Assembly (NCBI GenBank): GCA_002305805.1
Contig: DBQY01000008.1
Span: forward strand, 384-64,383
Length of the DNA stretch: 64,000 nucleotides
DNA from: Atopobium sp. UBA1382
GTDB taxonomy: Bacteria > Actinomycetota > Coriobacteriia > Coriobacteriales > Atopobiaceae
Direction: 5' to 3'
The position numbers and the translations under genes are program-made. Each line of letters starts with the position of its first letter. Position 1 is the first letter of the stretch. Positions 17,296 to 26,055 of this stretch are shown piece after piece. The notes beneath the pieces are model-generated. The model was not told the DNA's origin. It was given only the letters and a program-made list of their open reading frames with translations, and made no database searches.

Positions 17296-17730
17296 CTACT
17301 CCCGCGCCTCGAGCATCTCGTCGAGCGTGCGCCACGCCAGCTCGGCGCACTTCACGCGTGCCGGCATGTGCGCGATGTCGCGCAGCAGCACGCCGTCCTC
17401 CAGCGCCTCGAGCGCTGCCTCATCGGTCTCCTCGCCGCGGACCATGCGCATGAACAGGGCACAAAGCTCGCGCGCCTCCTCGGGCGTCTTGTCGATCATG
17501 AGGTCGCTCATGATGTCAGCGCTCGCCTGGGAGATGGCGCAGCCGTGGCCGGTGAATGCCGCCTCCTCGATGGTACCGTCGTCGGCAAAGCGCACGGAGA
17601 ACGTGAGCTCGTCGCCGCAGGAGGGGTTCACGCCCTCGTGGCTGCAGTCGGCATCCTCGAGCTGGTACTTGTAGTCGGGGTGCGAGACGTGGTCCATGAA
17701 GGCCGCGTTGTAGAGGTCAGTTACTGCCAT
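17296..17730 (-). CDS. sufU: Fe-S cluster assembly sulfurtransferase SufU
   Basis: A 144-residue IscU-like SufU protein that takes sulfur from SufS and passes it to the SufBCD scaffold. The three cysteine ligands are present in NPSCGDE, GHGCAIS and VKCAELAW, with the SufU-type insertion (about residues 80-100) between the second and third. It overlaps the end of sufS by 14 bases and is followed 2 bases later by the Rrf2 regulator. Confidence 0.95.
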   Translation of the reverse strand: MAVTDLYNAAFMDHVSHPDYKYQLEDADCSHEGVNPSCGDELTFSVRFADDGTIEEAAFTGHGCAISQASADIMSDLMIDKTPEEARELCALFMRMVRGEETDEAALEALEDGVLLRDIAHMPARVKCAELAWRTLDEMLEARE

Positions 17731-18952
17731 GGAAGATCCCCCAGACCTGGCTCAGGCCGTCGACGAGGCGGTCCACGTCGGCGGCGTCGTTGTAGAACGC
17801 GAGGCTCGCGCGGCAGCAGGCGAGGTTCTCCACGCCAAGCCACGCGAGCAGCGGCTGCGCGCAGTGGTGCCCGGCGCGGATGCACACGCCGGAGGCGTCG
17901 AGGATGCTCGCCACGTCGTGCGGGTGGACGCCGCGCACGTTGAAGCTGATGACGCCGTGGTGGCGGGCGGCCTCCTCCGGGCCGATAAGATCGATGAAGT
18001 CCAGCTCCGCCAGGCGCTCGAACGCGTAGGCAACGAGCGCCGCCTCGCGCTCGGCCACGGCGTCGATGCCCACGGTCTCCGTGAGGTAGGCGAGCGCGGC
18101 GCCGGTGGCGTAGATGCCGGCGGCGTCCTGCGTGCCGGCCTCGAACTTCTCGGGCACGGGCGCCCACGTGGCGTCCTGCTCGCGCACGGAGTCGATCATC
18201 TCGCCGCCAGTGAGCATCGGCGGCATCGCCTCGAGGAGGTCGTGGCGACCCCAGAGCACGCCCACGCCCATCGGGCCGAGTGCCTTGTGCCCGGAGAACG
18301 CGAGGAAGTCCGCGCCCAGCTCGTCCACGTTCACGCGCAGGTGGGGCACGGACTGCGCGGCGTCCACGACCATCACGGCGCCCACAGCGTGCGCGGCGTC
18401 CGCCAGCTTGCGAACGGGCAGCTCACAGCCCATGACGTTGGAGACATGCGCGGCAGAGACGATCTTGGTGCGCGGTCCGATCTTCTCGGCAATCTCCGCC
18501 TCCGTGAGCGTGCCGTCCTTCTCGGGATAGAGGTAGACGAGGCGCGCGCCGGCCGCGCGGCAGGCCTCCTGCCATGGGATGAGGTTGGAGTGGTGCTCCA
18601 TGATGGTGATGGCCACCTCGTCGCCGGGGCCCAGGACGCAGGGCGAGAAGGACTTGGCCACGAGGTTCAGGCTCTCGCTCGTGTTGCGCGTGAAGACCAC
18701 GTCGCGCGCGTCGGGCGCACCGATGAGAGCGGCGACCTGCGCGCGCACGTCGGCGGTGGCCGCGGTGGCCGCTACAGAGAGGCTGTAGAGGCCGCGCAGC
18801 GGGTTGGCGTTCATGGTCTCGTAGAAGTTGCGTTGGGCGTCGAGCGCGCAGGCGGGGCGCTGCGCAGTGGCCGCGCTGTCGAGAAACGCGATCTCGGGGT
18901 GTCCGGTCAGCAGCGGGAAGTCCGCGCGGTATGGGTTCTGCCGGATGTCCAT
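17717..18952 (-). CDS. sufS: Cysteine desulfurase SufS
   Basis: A 411-residue PLP enzyme of the group II desulfurases, supplying sulfur for Fe-S cluster assembly. The PLP lysine is in FLAFSGHKALGPMG and the persulfide cysteine in CIRAGHHCAQPLL. The cofactor-binding segments TRNTSESLN and DAAQSVPHLR are also visible. The start is ATG at 18952, which overlaps the sufD stop as ATGA and has GAGGAGG upstream. Seven extra in-frame codons reach into sufD and are not used. Confidence 0.95.
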   Translation of the reverse strand: MDIRQNPYRADFPLLTGHPEIAFLDSAATAQRPACALDAQRNFYETMNANPLRGLYSLSVAATAATADVRAQVAALIGAPDARDVVFTRNTSESLNLVAKSFSPCVLGPGDEVAITIMEHHSNLIPWQEACRAAGARLVYLYPEKDGTLTEAEIAEKIGPRTKIVSAAHVSNVMGCELPVRKLADAAHAVGAVMVVDAAQSVPHLRVNVDELGADFLAFSGHKALGPMGVGVLWGRHDLLEAMPPMLTGGEMIDSVREQDATWAPVPEKFEAGTQDAAGIYATGAALAYLTETVGIDAVAEREAALVAYAFERLAELDFIDLIGPEEAARHHGVISFNVRGVHPHDVASILDASGVCIRAGHHCAQPLLAWLGVENLACCRASLAFYNDAADVDRLVDGLSQVWGIFHGSN

Positions 18953-20022
18953 CACGCCTCCTCGATGATACAAAGGGACTGTCCCTTCGTATCGTTTTCC
19001 ACGACGGCGCGGGCCTCGGGGCAGGGGGCGTGCATGAGGGCGTCCTCATAGAGGGCGCGCACGAAGAGCTGCTCGGCGTCGGTGCGGGATAGGCCGCGGC
19101 TGGCGAGAAACGCCAGCTGCTCGGGGCTCACGGAGCCGATCGTGGCGCCGTGGTTGCCGGCGACGTCGTCCTCGTCGCAGAGGATCGTGGGCAGCGTCTT
19201 GTTGACCACGTCGTCGCCCAGTACGAGCACGGTCTCGGCCTCGTTGCCCTGCGCGCCCTTGGCGCCGTGGACAAGGTCGATCGTGGTGCGCAGGCCCTTG
19301 CGCGCGGCGTCCTCGAGCACGCCGTTGTAGGCGAGCTCTGAGCGCGTGTTGCGGCCGCGCTGACGCACGATCTCGTTGATGTCCAGGATCTCTGTGCCCC
19401 CGGCGTGATAGCGGCAGCCCAGGTCCACGCGCGCACGCTCGCCGGCGAGGTCGCAGGCAAAGCCCAGCGCGACGGTCCCGCCGCCGAGCAGGTACTGGTG
19501 CACGTCCACGCGGGCGTCGCGCGACGCGGAGATGCCCACGCTCTCGAGGTGCTGCTGGGCGGCGCCCACGCCTACGTACTCGTGCAGGTGGACGCGCGCG
19601 TCGGCCTCGGCGATGATGCGCACGAGAGACGCGGACGTGCCGGCCTCGCCGTTCTTCTCCCCCGCGCCCGCGGCCACGACGATGGTGGCCTCGGCTCCGG
19701 CGCGCACCATCACGCCGGTGTCGGCGACCTCTCCTGCGCCCACGGCAACCACGATCGGCTCCTCGCGCTTCTCGCCACGCGGGATCTCAATGTAGCGGGC
19801 GTCGGCCGCTTGGGACTCCACCCAGTCGGTGACCTCGCGACCCATGCCGCACTCCACGCCCTCAAAGAGGCGCGGCAGCGAGAAGTACACGTCGCCCTTG
19901 CGGCCGCGCGCGGGCACCGTGAGCGTGATGTCGTTCGTGCGCAGACGATTCCACGTCTGCGCGGGGGCAACGTTGACGCGCTCGAGGGTGAGCTCGGGCG
20001 CCAGGTCCTTCTCGGCCATCAT
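18952..20022 (-). CDS. sufD: Fe-S cluster assembly protein SufD
   Basis: A 356-residue SufD, partner of SufB in the SufBC2D scaffold. Family features are the beta-helix region (ARVDLGCRYHAGGTEILDI) and the C-terminal DEDDVAGNHGATIGSVSPEQ, which holds the conserved His. The ATG at 20022 overlaps the sufB stop. A far longer open frame continues upstream but only shadows sufB. The extreme C-terminus (DTKGQSLCIIEEA) is encoded by a palindromic repeat found again at 25438, so the tail was probably acquired by insertion of that element. Confidence 0.93.
   Translation of the reverse strand: MMAEKDLAPELTLERVNVAPAQTWNRLRTNDITLTVPARGRKGDVYFSLPRLFEGVECGMGREVTDWVESQAADARYIEIPRGEKREEPIVVAVGAGEVADTGVMVRAGAEATIVVAAGAGEKNGEAGTSASLVRIIAEADARVHLHEYVGVGAAQQHLESVGISASRDARVDVHQYLLGGGTVALGFACDLAGERARVDLGCRYHAGGTEILDINEIVRQRGRNTRSELAYNGVLEDAARKGLRTTIDLVHGAKGAQGNEAETVLVLGDDVVNKTLPTILCDEDDVAGNHGATIGSVSPEQLAFLASRGLSRTDAEQLFVRALYEDALMHAPCPEARAVVENDTKGQSLCIIEEA
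18967..18993. repeat. Palindromic element, copy 1, inside sufD 3' end
   Basis: GATACAAAGGGAC and GTCCCTTCGTATC (13-bp arms, one mismatch, one central base) lie in the last codons of sufD, just before the sufS start. The same palindrome occurs after the Fe-alcohol dehydrogenase gene at 25438-25468. Confidence 0.8.
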
Positions 20023-21440
20023 CCGATCGCCCCTTCCATCTCGAGCTTGATGAGGTTGTTCATCTCTACGGCGTACTCCATCGGGAGCTCCTTGGAGACG
20101 GGGTTGGCAAAGCCGTTGACCACGAGCGTGCGCGCCTCGGCCTCGGAGCAGCCGCGGCTCATGAGGTAGAGCACCGTGTCGTCCGAGATGCGGCCGATAG
20201 TGGCCTCGTGGCCCACCTGCGCGGTGGCGTTGCGCACGTCCATCGCGGGGATGGTGTCGGAGCGGGAGATGTCGTCGAGCATGAGGCTCTGGCAGCTCAC
20301 GCTGCAGCGCGCGCGGTCCGCGTGGCGTCCGATCACCACGGAGCTGCGGAACGTGTTCACGCCGCCGTCCTTGGAGATGGACTTCGTGGAGACGGACGCC
20401 GTCGTGTCCGCGCCGTTCATGATCACCTTGCAGCCGGTGTCCAGGTCCTGCGTGGCGCCGGCGAACGTGATGCCGGTGAACTCGCAGGTGCCGCGGTCGC
20501 CCGCCATGATGGTGGTGGGGTAGAGGTAGCTCACGTGGCTGCCAAAGGAGCCGGAGACCCACTCCATCTTGGCGTCGGCGCCGATGGTGGCACGCTTGGT
20601 GTTGAGGTTGTACATGTTCTTGGACCAGTTCTCGATCGTGGAGTAGCGCAGGCGCGCGCCGTCCTTCACGAAGAGCTCCACGGCACCGGCGTGGAGGTTG
20701 GCCTCGTAGTACTTGGGTGCGGAGCAGCCCTCGATGAAGTGCAGGTCGGCGCCGGGCTCCACGATGATGAGCGTGTGCTCGAACTGGCCCGCGCCCGCGG
20801 CGTTGAGGCGGAAGTAGCTCTGCAGCGGGTAGGGCAGCGTCACGCCGGCGGGCACGTAGACGAAGGAGCCGCCCGACCAAACGGCGTAGTGCAGCGCGGC
20901 GAACTTGTGGTCGGTGGGCGGGATTAGCGTGCCGAAGTACTCGTGCACCACCGGCTCCCACTTCGGGTCGTGGAGGGCGTCCTCGATCGTGGTGTAGATG
21001 ACGCCCTGCTCGGCTACCTCCTCGCGCATGTTGTGGTAGACGATCTCCGAGTCGTACTGGGCGCCCACGCCGGCGAGGCTCTCGCGCTCGGCCTCGGGGA
21101 TGCCCAGGCGCTCGAAGGTGTCCTTGATGTCCTCGGGCACGTCGTCCCAGCTCTTGGCCTGCTTGGTCTTGGGCGAGACGTACGTGGAGATGTGGTCCAG
21201 GTCCAGGCCTTCGATGCTCGGGCCCCAGTTGGGCGCCATCGGGCGGGCGTGGTAGAGGTCGAGCGCGCGCAGGCGCATCTCGAGCATCCACTCCGGCTCG
21301 TCCTTCTTCGCGGAGATCGCGCGGACGATCTCCGGCGTCAGGCCGTCGTCATAGCGCTCGTAGCCCTCCTCGGACTTGGTGAAGTCGTAGAGGGAGCGAT
21401 CGACGTCGGCGACCTGCGTGCGCTTGCGCTCGTCGCTCAC
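20019..21440 (-). CDS. sufB: Fe-S cluster assembly scaffold SufB
   Basis: A 473-residue SufB, the scaffold subunit on which the cluster is built. Recognised segments include AVWSGGSFVYVPAGV, HFIEGCSAPKY, TIENWSKNMYNLNTKRA and GHEATIGRISDDTVLYLMSRG; the last carries conserved residues for cluster and SufD contact. The start is GTG at 21440, overlapping the sufC stop as GTGA. The gene order sufC-B-D-S-U and the overlaps show a single transcript. Confidence 0.96.
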   Translation of the reverse strand: MSDERKRTQVADVDRSLYDFTKSEEGYERYDDGLTPEIVRAISAKKDEPEWMLEMRLRALDLYHARPMAPNWGPSIEGLDLDHISTYVSPKTKQAKSWDDVPEDIKDTFERLGIPEAERESLAGVGAQYDSEIVYHNMREEVAEQGVIYTTIEDALHDPKWEPVVHEYFGTLIPPTDHKFAALHYAVWSGGSFVYVPAGVTLPYPLQSYFRLNAAGAGQFEHTLIIVEPGADLHFIEGCSAPKYYEANLHAGAVELFVKDGARLRYSTIENWSKNMYNLNTKRATIGADAKMEWVSGSFGSHVSYLYPTTIMAGDRGTCEFTGITFAGATQDLDTGCKVIMNGADTTASVSTKSISKDGGVNTFRSSVVIGRHADRARCSVSCQSLMLDDISRSDTIPAMDVRNATAQVGHEATIGRISDDTVLYLMSRGCSEAEARTLVVNGFANPVSKELPMEYAVEMNNLIKLEMEGAIG

Positions 21441-22222
21441 TCGGCATCACCGACCATGGGACAGCCGCCGCAGTCCTCGCACTTCTCAAAGCGCTCGAAG
21501 CCGTTCTTGTCGATGTCCGCGATGAGCTCCGCCGGGCCCTCGGCCACCATGCGGCCGTGGACCATGACGTGTGTGCGGTCCACCTCGAGGCGCTCGAGGA
21601 TGCGCGTGTTGTGCGTGATCACGATGAGGGCGCCGCCCACCTGCTCGCGGTACGCCTGGATGCCGCGGGAGACGATGCCCAGCGCGTCCACGTCCAGGCC
21701 GGAGTCGGTCTCGTCGAGGATGGCCAGCTTGGGCTGGAGCAGCAGCAGCTGCAACATCTCGATCTTCTTCTTCTCGCCGCCGGAGAAGCCCACGTTGAGC
21801 TCGCGCATGAGGAAGCCCTGGTCGAGCTCCAGCTGGTCGGCGATGGCACCCACGCGCTCGCGGAACTTTCGTGCGGTGGTCTTGAGCTCCGGACGCATCT
21901 GGCAGATCGAGCGCAGGAAGCTGTAGAGCGGCACGCCGGGTACCTCGACGGGCGCCTGGTAGGAGAGGAAGATGCCAGCGAGCGAGCGCTTGTCGGCGGA
22001 GAGCTCGGTGACGTCCGCGCCATCGAACTCGATGCGGCCTCCGGTCACGCGGTAGGCGGGGTCGCCCATGATGACGTGGCCGAGTGTGGATTTGCCGGCG
22101 CCGTTGGGGCCCATGAGGACGTGGCACTCGCCGGCGCCCACGGCCAGGTCGATGCCGTGCAGGATGGGCTTGTCCTCGGTTCCCGCCGAGAGGTCGCTCA
22201 CGGTGAGCAGCTGGGTGGCCAT
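21437..22222 (-). CDS. sufC: Fe-S cluster assembly ATPase SufC
   Basis: A 261-residue ABC-type ATPase that powers the SufBCD complex. Walker A is GPNGAGKST, the signature is FSGGEKKKIEML, Walker B is LAILDETDSGLD, and the switch histidine is in VITHNTRIL. The cysteine-containing tail KCEDCGGCPM is unusual for SufC and could bind metal; this is inference. It is the first gene of the suf operon, behind the promoter at 22279-22306. Confidence 0.96.
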   Translation of the reverse strand: MATQLLTVSDLSAGTEDKPILHGIDLAVGAGECHVLMGPNGAGKSTLGHVIMGDPAYRVTGGRIEFDGADVTELSADKRSLAGIFLSYQAPVEVPGVPLYSFLRSICQMRPELKTTARKFRERVGAIADQLELDQGFLMRELNVGFSGGEKKKIEMLQLLLLQPKLAILDETDSGLDVDALGIVSRGIQAYREQVGGALIVITHNTRILERLEVDRTHVMVHGRMVAEGPAELIADIDKNGFERFEKCEDCGGCPMVGDAE

Positions 22223-22272
22223 GATGTCTGCCTTTCTCCTCGCGGGCTCGCGCGCCCGCGCCTTGTTTCGCC

Positions 22273-22306
22273 TAATTCATACTAATGAGTGGGGAATTAA
22301 AGGCAA
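22273..22306 (-). promoter_or_regulatory. suf operon promoter with overlapping operator
   Basis: On the minus strand TTGCCT (22301-22306) and TAGTAT (22279-22284) are separated by 16 bases, a good sigma-A-type promoter 57 bases from sufC. An inverted repeat, TAATTC (22273-22278) and GAATTA (22294-22299), overlaps the spacer and the -10. It is a fitting site for the Rrf2 protein encoded at the end of the operon. The rest of the 309-bp gap 22223-22531 holds locus E and nothing gene-like. Confidence 0.6.
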
Positions 22307-22380
22307 GGCCTCGGGGCGAGAAAAACGTGGCTTCGCAACAATTCCTACTAGCTTGGGGGCATTTTCACCCTTCGCCCCGT

Positions 22381-22452
22381 CGCAAACTGTCGTTTATTGC
22401 CGCTTGTCAGGCCCAAACGCCCGTCCTAATGCGTCGAAAGCGACAGTTTGCG
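22381..22452. repeat. Intergenic inverted repeat locus E
   Basis: CGCAAACTGTCG (22381-22392) and CGACAGTTTGCG (22441-22452) form a perfect 12-bp inverted repeat with a 48-nt spacer, between the divergent suf operon and the BASS-family gene. GGCGAGAA octamers flank it at 22315 and 22482. Confidence 0.72.
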
Positions 22453-22531
22453 CGTGCGTTACGGCTGGGCGCGCCGCTGCGGGCGAGAACTACCATGTGC
22501 GCGGGACGTACGAGGGGAGGTTCTTGTCGGC

Positions 22532-23485
22532 ATGGACGCGTGGAAGCGGCTCGGTGGCTTCATAGGGAGCCACATGGCGTTTGTCTCGCCGGCGTGCGTG
22601 CTCCTCGGCGTGTTGTTTCCGCAGATAGGAGCCATGCGCCCGCTGGTCATCCCGCTCTTTGCGTTCATGACGTTCCAGAGTTCGCTCTCCAACACGTTCG
22701 GCAACCTTGCGCGCACGGTGCGTCACCCGGCCCCCATGCTCGTCTCGCTCGCGCTGGCCTCGGTCGTCATGCCCTGCGCGGCGTGCGCGCTGGCGACGGC
22801 GCTCTTTGGAACGAACCCCAACCTCGTCTGCGGTGTCGTGCTGGAGTACAGCGTGCCCATCGCGGTCGTTTGCGCCATGTGGACCAACATGCTCGGCGGC
22901 GACCCCGCGCTCTCGCTCGCGAGCATCCTCGTGTCCACGGTTGCCGCCCCGTTCACGATACCGCTTACGCTGCACGCCCTTCTCGGCCAGACGATCGAGG
23001 TGGACGCCGCGCGGATGATGGGGGAGATGATTGTCTCAATCGCGCTCCCGGCGCTTGCGGGCACGGCGGCCAATGACCTCACACACGGGCGCGCCGCACG
23101 CGAGCTCTCGCCGGTCATCGCGCCCGCCGCAAAGATCGCGCTCGTGCTGGTGATCCTGACCAACTCGACGGGCGTGGCACCCTACGTGCGCAATCTCACC
23201 CCAACGCTCGTTGCCGTGGCGGCGTTCATCTGCGCGTTCTCGGCTGGGGGCTATGCGATTGGGCTTCTCGTCGCGCGAGTCATGCGCAGGCCGTACGACC
23301 AGACGGCCTCGATGACCTATCTCGTGGGGATGCGCAACATCTCCGCGGGAGCCGTGATCGCCGGGGAGTACTTCCCGGGCGAGGTGATGTTTCCCGTGGT
23401 CATCGGGACGCTATTCCAGCAGGTGCTGGCGGCTTGCTTTGGCAATCTGCTGAGACGGACGCGCAGGCGGCGCGCGAGAGACTAG
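22532..23485 (+). CDS. Bile acid:sodium symporter (BASS) family transporter
   Basis: A 317-residue membrane protein with about nine to ten helices. The conserved BASS features are the early GVLFPQIG and PLFAFMTFQSSL, the ALATALFGTNPNLVCGVVL segment, and the late YLVGMRNISAGAVIAGEYFP, corresponding to the sodium-binding helix. The substrate is probably an organic anion but cannot be set from sequence. The ATG at 22532 lies 12-14 bases after GAGGGGAGG. It converges with, and overlaps by 4 bases, the TetR gene. Confidence 0.88.
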   Translation: MDAWKRLGGFIGSHMAFVSPACVLLGVLFPQIGAMRPLVIPLFAFMTFQSSLSNTFGNLARTVRHPAPMLVSLALASVVMPCAACALATALFGTNPNLVCGVVLEYSVPIAVVCAMWTNMLGGDPALSLASILVSTVAAPFTIPLTLHALLGQTIEVDAARMMGEMIVSIALPALAGTAANDLTHGRAARELSPVIAPAAKIALVLVILTNSTGVAPYVRNLTPTLVAVAAFICAFSAGGYAIGLLVARVMRRPYDQTASMTYLVGMRNISAGAVIAGEYFPGEVMFPVVIGTLFQQVLAACFGNLLRRTRRRRARD

Positions 23486-24123
23486 CGGGCGTAGCGCTCG
23501 AGGCACATGGCGATAAAATCGCGCATCTCCGCGCGGAAGTCCGTCTCGGGGCGCTCGATCTCTAGGCGCCTCAGCGCCTCGGCGATGAGCGGGTTGCTCC
23601 AGCAGGAGCTGACGAGGCCCGTGGCGTGGTAGTAGACGGCCAGCAGGAGCGGCTCCACATGCTCGGGTTCGATGCCGATGACCTGCGGGAGGTGCTCGCG
23701 CATCTCGTCGACGTGCGCGTAGTAGCCGCGCTTGAAGTCCATGAGGCGCTCGACGGTGACGTTGGTCTCAACGATGGTGGTGAGCAGATCGCCCAGGCGG
23801 AAGTACTCCTGGTGGGCGTCCGCGACCTTCGCCCAGGCATCGGCGGTCCCGGCAGGGGAGAGCTCGCGTCCCTCGGGCAGGGCGGCGAGAAGCGCCTCGA
23901 AGTAGGCGTCGCATTCGTCTGACGTGAGCAGGAGGAAGATCTCCTCCTTGGTGGTCACGTACTTGTAGAGGTTGGCGCGCGACCAGCCGAGCTCCTCGGC
24001 GATCGTGGTGAGCGTGATCTCGTGATAGGGGCGCTCCGCGAACTGGCGGCGGACGGCGCCCTTGATCTCGTCGAGACGCTGCTCCTTCTGCTCCGGGCTC
24101 CTCGCCCTGATGAACTCGGCCAT
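23482..24123 (-). CDS. TetR family transcriptional regulator
   Basis: A 213-residue TetR protein. The N-terminal DNA-binding domain shows EITLTTIAEELGWSRANLYKY (helix-turn-helix, residues about 35-55) followed by the TKEEIF linker. The C-terminal ligand domain is of the YsiA/DUF type. It is divergent from the Fe-alcohol dehydrogenase gene, with a perfect palindrome between them, so it probably represses that gene and itself. Confidence 0.9.
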   Translation of the reverse strand: MAEFIRARSPEQKEQRLDEIKGAVRRQFAERPYHEITLTTIAEELGWSRANLYKYVTTKEEIFLLLTSDECDAYFEALLAALPEGRELSPAGTADAWAKVADAHQEYFRLGDLLTTIVETNVTVERLMDFKRGYYAHVDEMREHLPQVIGIEPEHVEPLLLAVYYHATGLVSSCWSNPLIAEALRRLEIERPETDFRAEMRDFIAMCLERYAR

Positions 24124-24183
24124 GACCCCTCCGTATGACTGCTGCGCAAAGTATACCTCAGCTAAATCGAAAATAAGCGAAAT

Positions 24184-24213
24184 AACGTCACTTAAATCTT
24201 TACAAGTGACGTT
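24184..24213. promoter_or_regulatory. Palindromic operator between TetR and Fe-ADH genes
   Basis: AACGTCACTT (24184-24193) and AAGTGACGTT (24204-24213) are perfect 10-bp arms with a 10-bp centre, lying 61 bases from the TetR start and 44 from the dehydrogenase start. Symmetry and position fit a TetR dimer-of-dimers site. Confidence 0.75.
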
Positions 24214-24256
24214 ACGTTACTTAGAATGGGGCCAGCCAACGAGGAAGGGAGATCGC

Positions 24257-25438
24257 ATGCTCGGCAACTTCACCTACCACAACCCGACCAAGCTCATCTT
24301 CGGCCAGGACGCCATGGGGGCCCTCGCCGCGGAACTCGAGGGCTACGGCCCGACCGTCCAGCTCGTCTACGGCGGCGGTTCCATCAAGCGGAACGGGATC
24401 TACGACCAGGCCGTGGCGGCGCTTGCCGCGGCGGGCAAGAACGTGGTGGAGGACGCGGGCGTCATGCCCAACCCCACGGTCGAGAAGCTCTACGAGGGTG
24501 CGCGCATCGCGCGAGAGAACCACGTGGACCTCATCTTGGCAGTGGGCGGCGGGTCGTGCATCGACTACGCCAAGGCCGTGGCCGTCTCGGCTAACCTGCC
24601 CGAGGGCGTGGACCCCTGGCAGATGTACTGGGTGGACTTCGACGAGCCGGCGGCCGACCTCGACGTCATCCCCGTCGGCTCGGTGCTCACGATGGTGGGC
24701 ACCGGCTCGGAGATGAACTGCGGGTCGGTCATCACCAACCACGAGGCCAAGATGAAGGTCGGCCACGTCTTCGCCGACCCCCGCGTCTTCCCGCGCTTCG
24801 CCGTGCTCAACCCCGAGTTCACCTACACGCTGCCGCGCTACCAGATGGTCGCGGGCATCTTCGACATCATGAACCACATCACCGAGCAGTACTTCTCGGG
24901 CACCGACGACAACACGAGCGACTATCTGGCAGAGGGACTCATGCGCAGCCTCGTCCATGCGAGCCGCATCGCCGTCGAGAACCCGGAGGACTACGAGGCG
25001 CGCTCCAACATCATGTGGTGCGCCACCTGGGCGCTCAACACCCTCATCGCGCAGGGCAAGTCCACGGACTGGGAGGTCCACATGCTCGGCCAGGCCGTGG
25101 GCGCCCACACCGACGCCACGCACGGCATGACGCTCTCGGCCGTGGCGCTGCCGTACTACCGCCTGGTTATGTCCTACGGCGTCGAGAAGTTCGCGCGCTT
25201 CGCCACGAGCGTGTGGGGGATCTCGCCGGAGGGCAGGAGCGCCGAGGAGCTCGCTGCCGCGGGCCTCGACGCGATGGAGGCCTGGATGCGCGAGATCGGC
25301 TGCGTGATGAGCATCTCCGAGCTCGGCGCCGACGAGTCCATGCTCGAGGGACTGGCGGACTCCACGCTCATCATGCAGGGCGGCTACCACCCGCTCTCCC
25401 GCGACGAGGTCATCGAGGTCTTCCGCGCCAGCCTGTAG
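24257..25438 (+). CDS. Iron-containing alcohol dehydrogenase (YqhD/BdhA-like)
   Basis: A 393-residue group III dehydrogenase, probably NADPH-dependent, reducing aldehydes. The N-terminus NFTYHNPTKLIFGQDAM is that of the YqhD/butanol dehydrogenase group. The nucleotide-binding GGGSCIDYAKAVA and the metal ligands in FDIMNHITEQYF and HMLGQAVGAHTDATHG are present. The ATG at 24257 follows AAGGGAGA. The adjacent divergent TetR gene and the downstream reductases suggest an aldehyde or electrophile-stress cluster. Confidence 0.93.
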   Translation: MLGNFTYHNPTKLIFGQDAMGALAAELEGYGPTVQLVYGGGSIKRNGIYDQAVAALAAAGKNVVEDAGVMPNPTVEKLYEGARIARENHVDLILAVGGGSCIDYAKAVAVSANLPEGVDPWQMYWVDFDEPAADLDVIPVGSVLTMVGTGSEMNCGSVITNHEAKMKVGHVFADPRVFPRFAVLNPEFTYTLPRYQMVAGIFDIMNHITEQYFSGTDDNTSDYLAEGLMRSLVHASRIAVENPEDYEARSNIMWCATWALNTLIAQGKSTDWEVHMLGQAVGAHTDATHGMTLSAVALPYYRLVMSYGVEKFARFATSVWGISPEGRSAEELAAAGLDAMEAWMREIGCVMSISELGADESMLEGLADSTLIMQGGYHPLSRDEVIEVFRASL

Positions 25439-25468
25439 TGATACGAAGGGACAGTCCCTTCGTATCAC
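25438..25468. repeat. Palindromic element, copy 2
   Basis: GTGATACGAAGGGAC (25438-25452) and GTCCCTTCGTATCAC (25454-25468) are perfect 15-bp arms around one base. The element begins at the last base of the dehydrogenase stop codon. It shares its core with the copy in sufD (18967-18993). No T-run follows, so it is not a standard terminator. Confidence 0.85.
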
Positions 25469-25500
25469 CTTCGTGTCGCTTCTCGTGAAAAGGGGCCATC

Positions 25501-26055
25501 ATGCGCAAGAACATCGGCAGCGCGCTCGCGCTCTACCCCATGCCGGTCACCGTGGTCGGCGCCATGAACGGCGACGACCCCACCTGGACGCTCGTGGCGC
25601 ACGTGGGCATCATCGGCCACGACCGCGTGACGGTGAGCCTGACGTCGGCGCACTTCATCAACGACTGCATCAAGAGGACCGGCCGCCTCTCGGTGAACCT
25701 GGCGAGCGAGCCCATGCTTCCGCAGGTGGCGGTGGCGGGTGCCGTTACTGGCGCCAAGCGGAGCAAGGCGGACCTCTTCGCGTGGGAGGCGGCCGAGAAC
25801 GGGGCGCCCGTCATCAGCGAGGCGCCGGTCTCGGTGGCGTGCACGGTGGCGGACACCTACGTGACGCCGGGCTTCGAGACCTTCGTCTGCACGATCGACG
25901 GCACCTACGTGGACGAGGACGACCTCACCGAGGCGGGCAAGATCGACTACGCGCGCGTGAAGCCGGTCCTCTTTGAGTTCCCCACCTACAGCTACCTGCG
26001 CACCGGCGACGTCATCGGGCCGTGCGCGGACTTTGCAAGGGAGGCACGGGCATGA
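25501..26055 (+). CDS. Flavin reductase-like FMN-binding protein
   Basis: A 184-residue protein of the flavin reductase (split-barrel) family. Typical segments are PMPVTVVGAM at the first strand, VGIIGHDRVTVSLTSAHF, and the TGRLSVNLASE strand that lies against FMN. It probably transfers electrons from NAD(P)H or FMN; partner unknown. The ATG at 25501 has GAAAAGGGG upstream. It overlaps the next gene by 4 bases (ATGA), so the lipoprotein behind it may be its electron partner. Confidence 0.85.
   Translation: MRKNIGSALALYPMPVTVVGAMNGDDPTWTLVAHVGIIGHDRVTVSLTSAHFINDCIKRTGRLSVNLASEPMLPQVAVAGAVTGAKRSKADLFAWEAAENGAPVISEAPVSVACTVADTYVTPGFETFVCTIDGTYVDEDDLTEAGKIDYARVKPVLFEFPTYSYLRTGDVIGPCADFAREARA

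Noticed and set aside
18952..21291. A 779-codon open frame on the minus strand
   Set aside because: Only its last 356 codons are SufD; the rest is an Arg/Pro/His-rich shadow of sufB in another frame.
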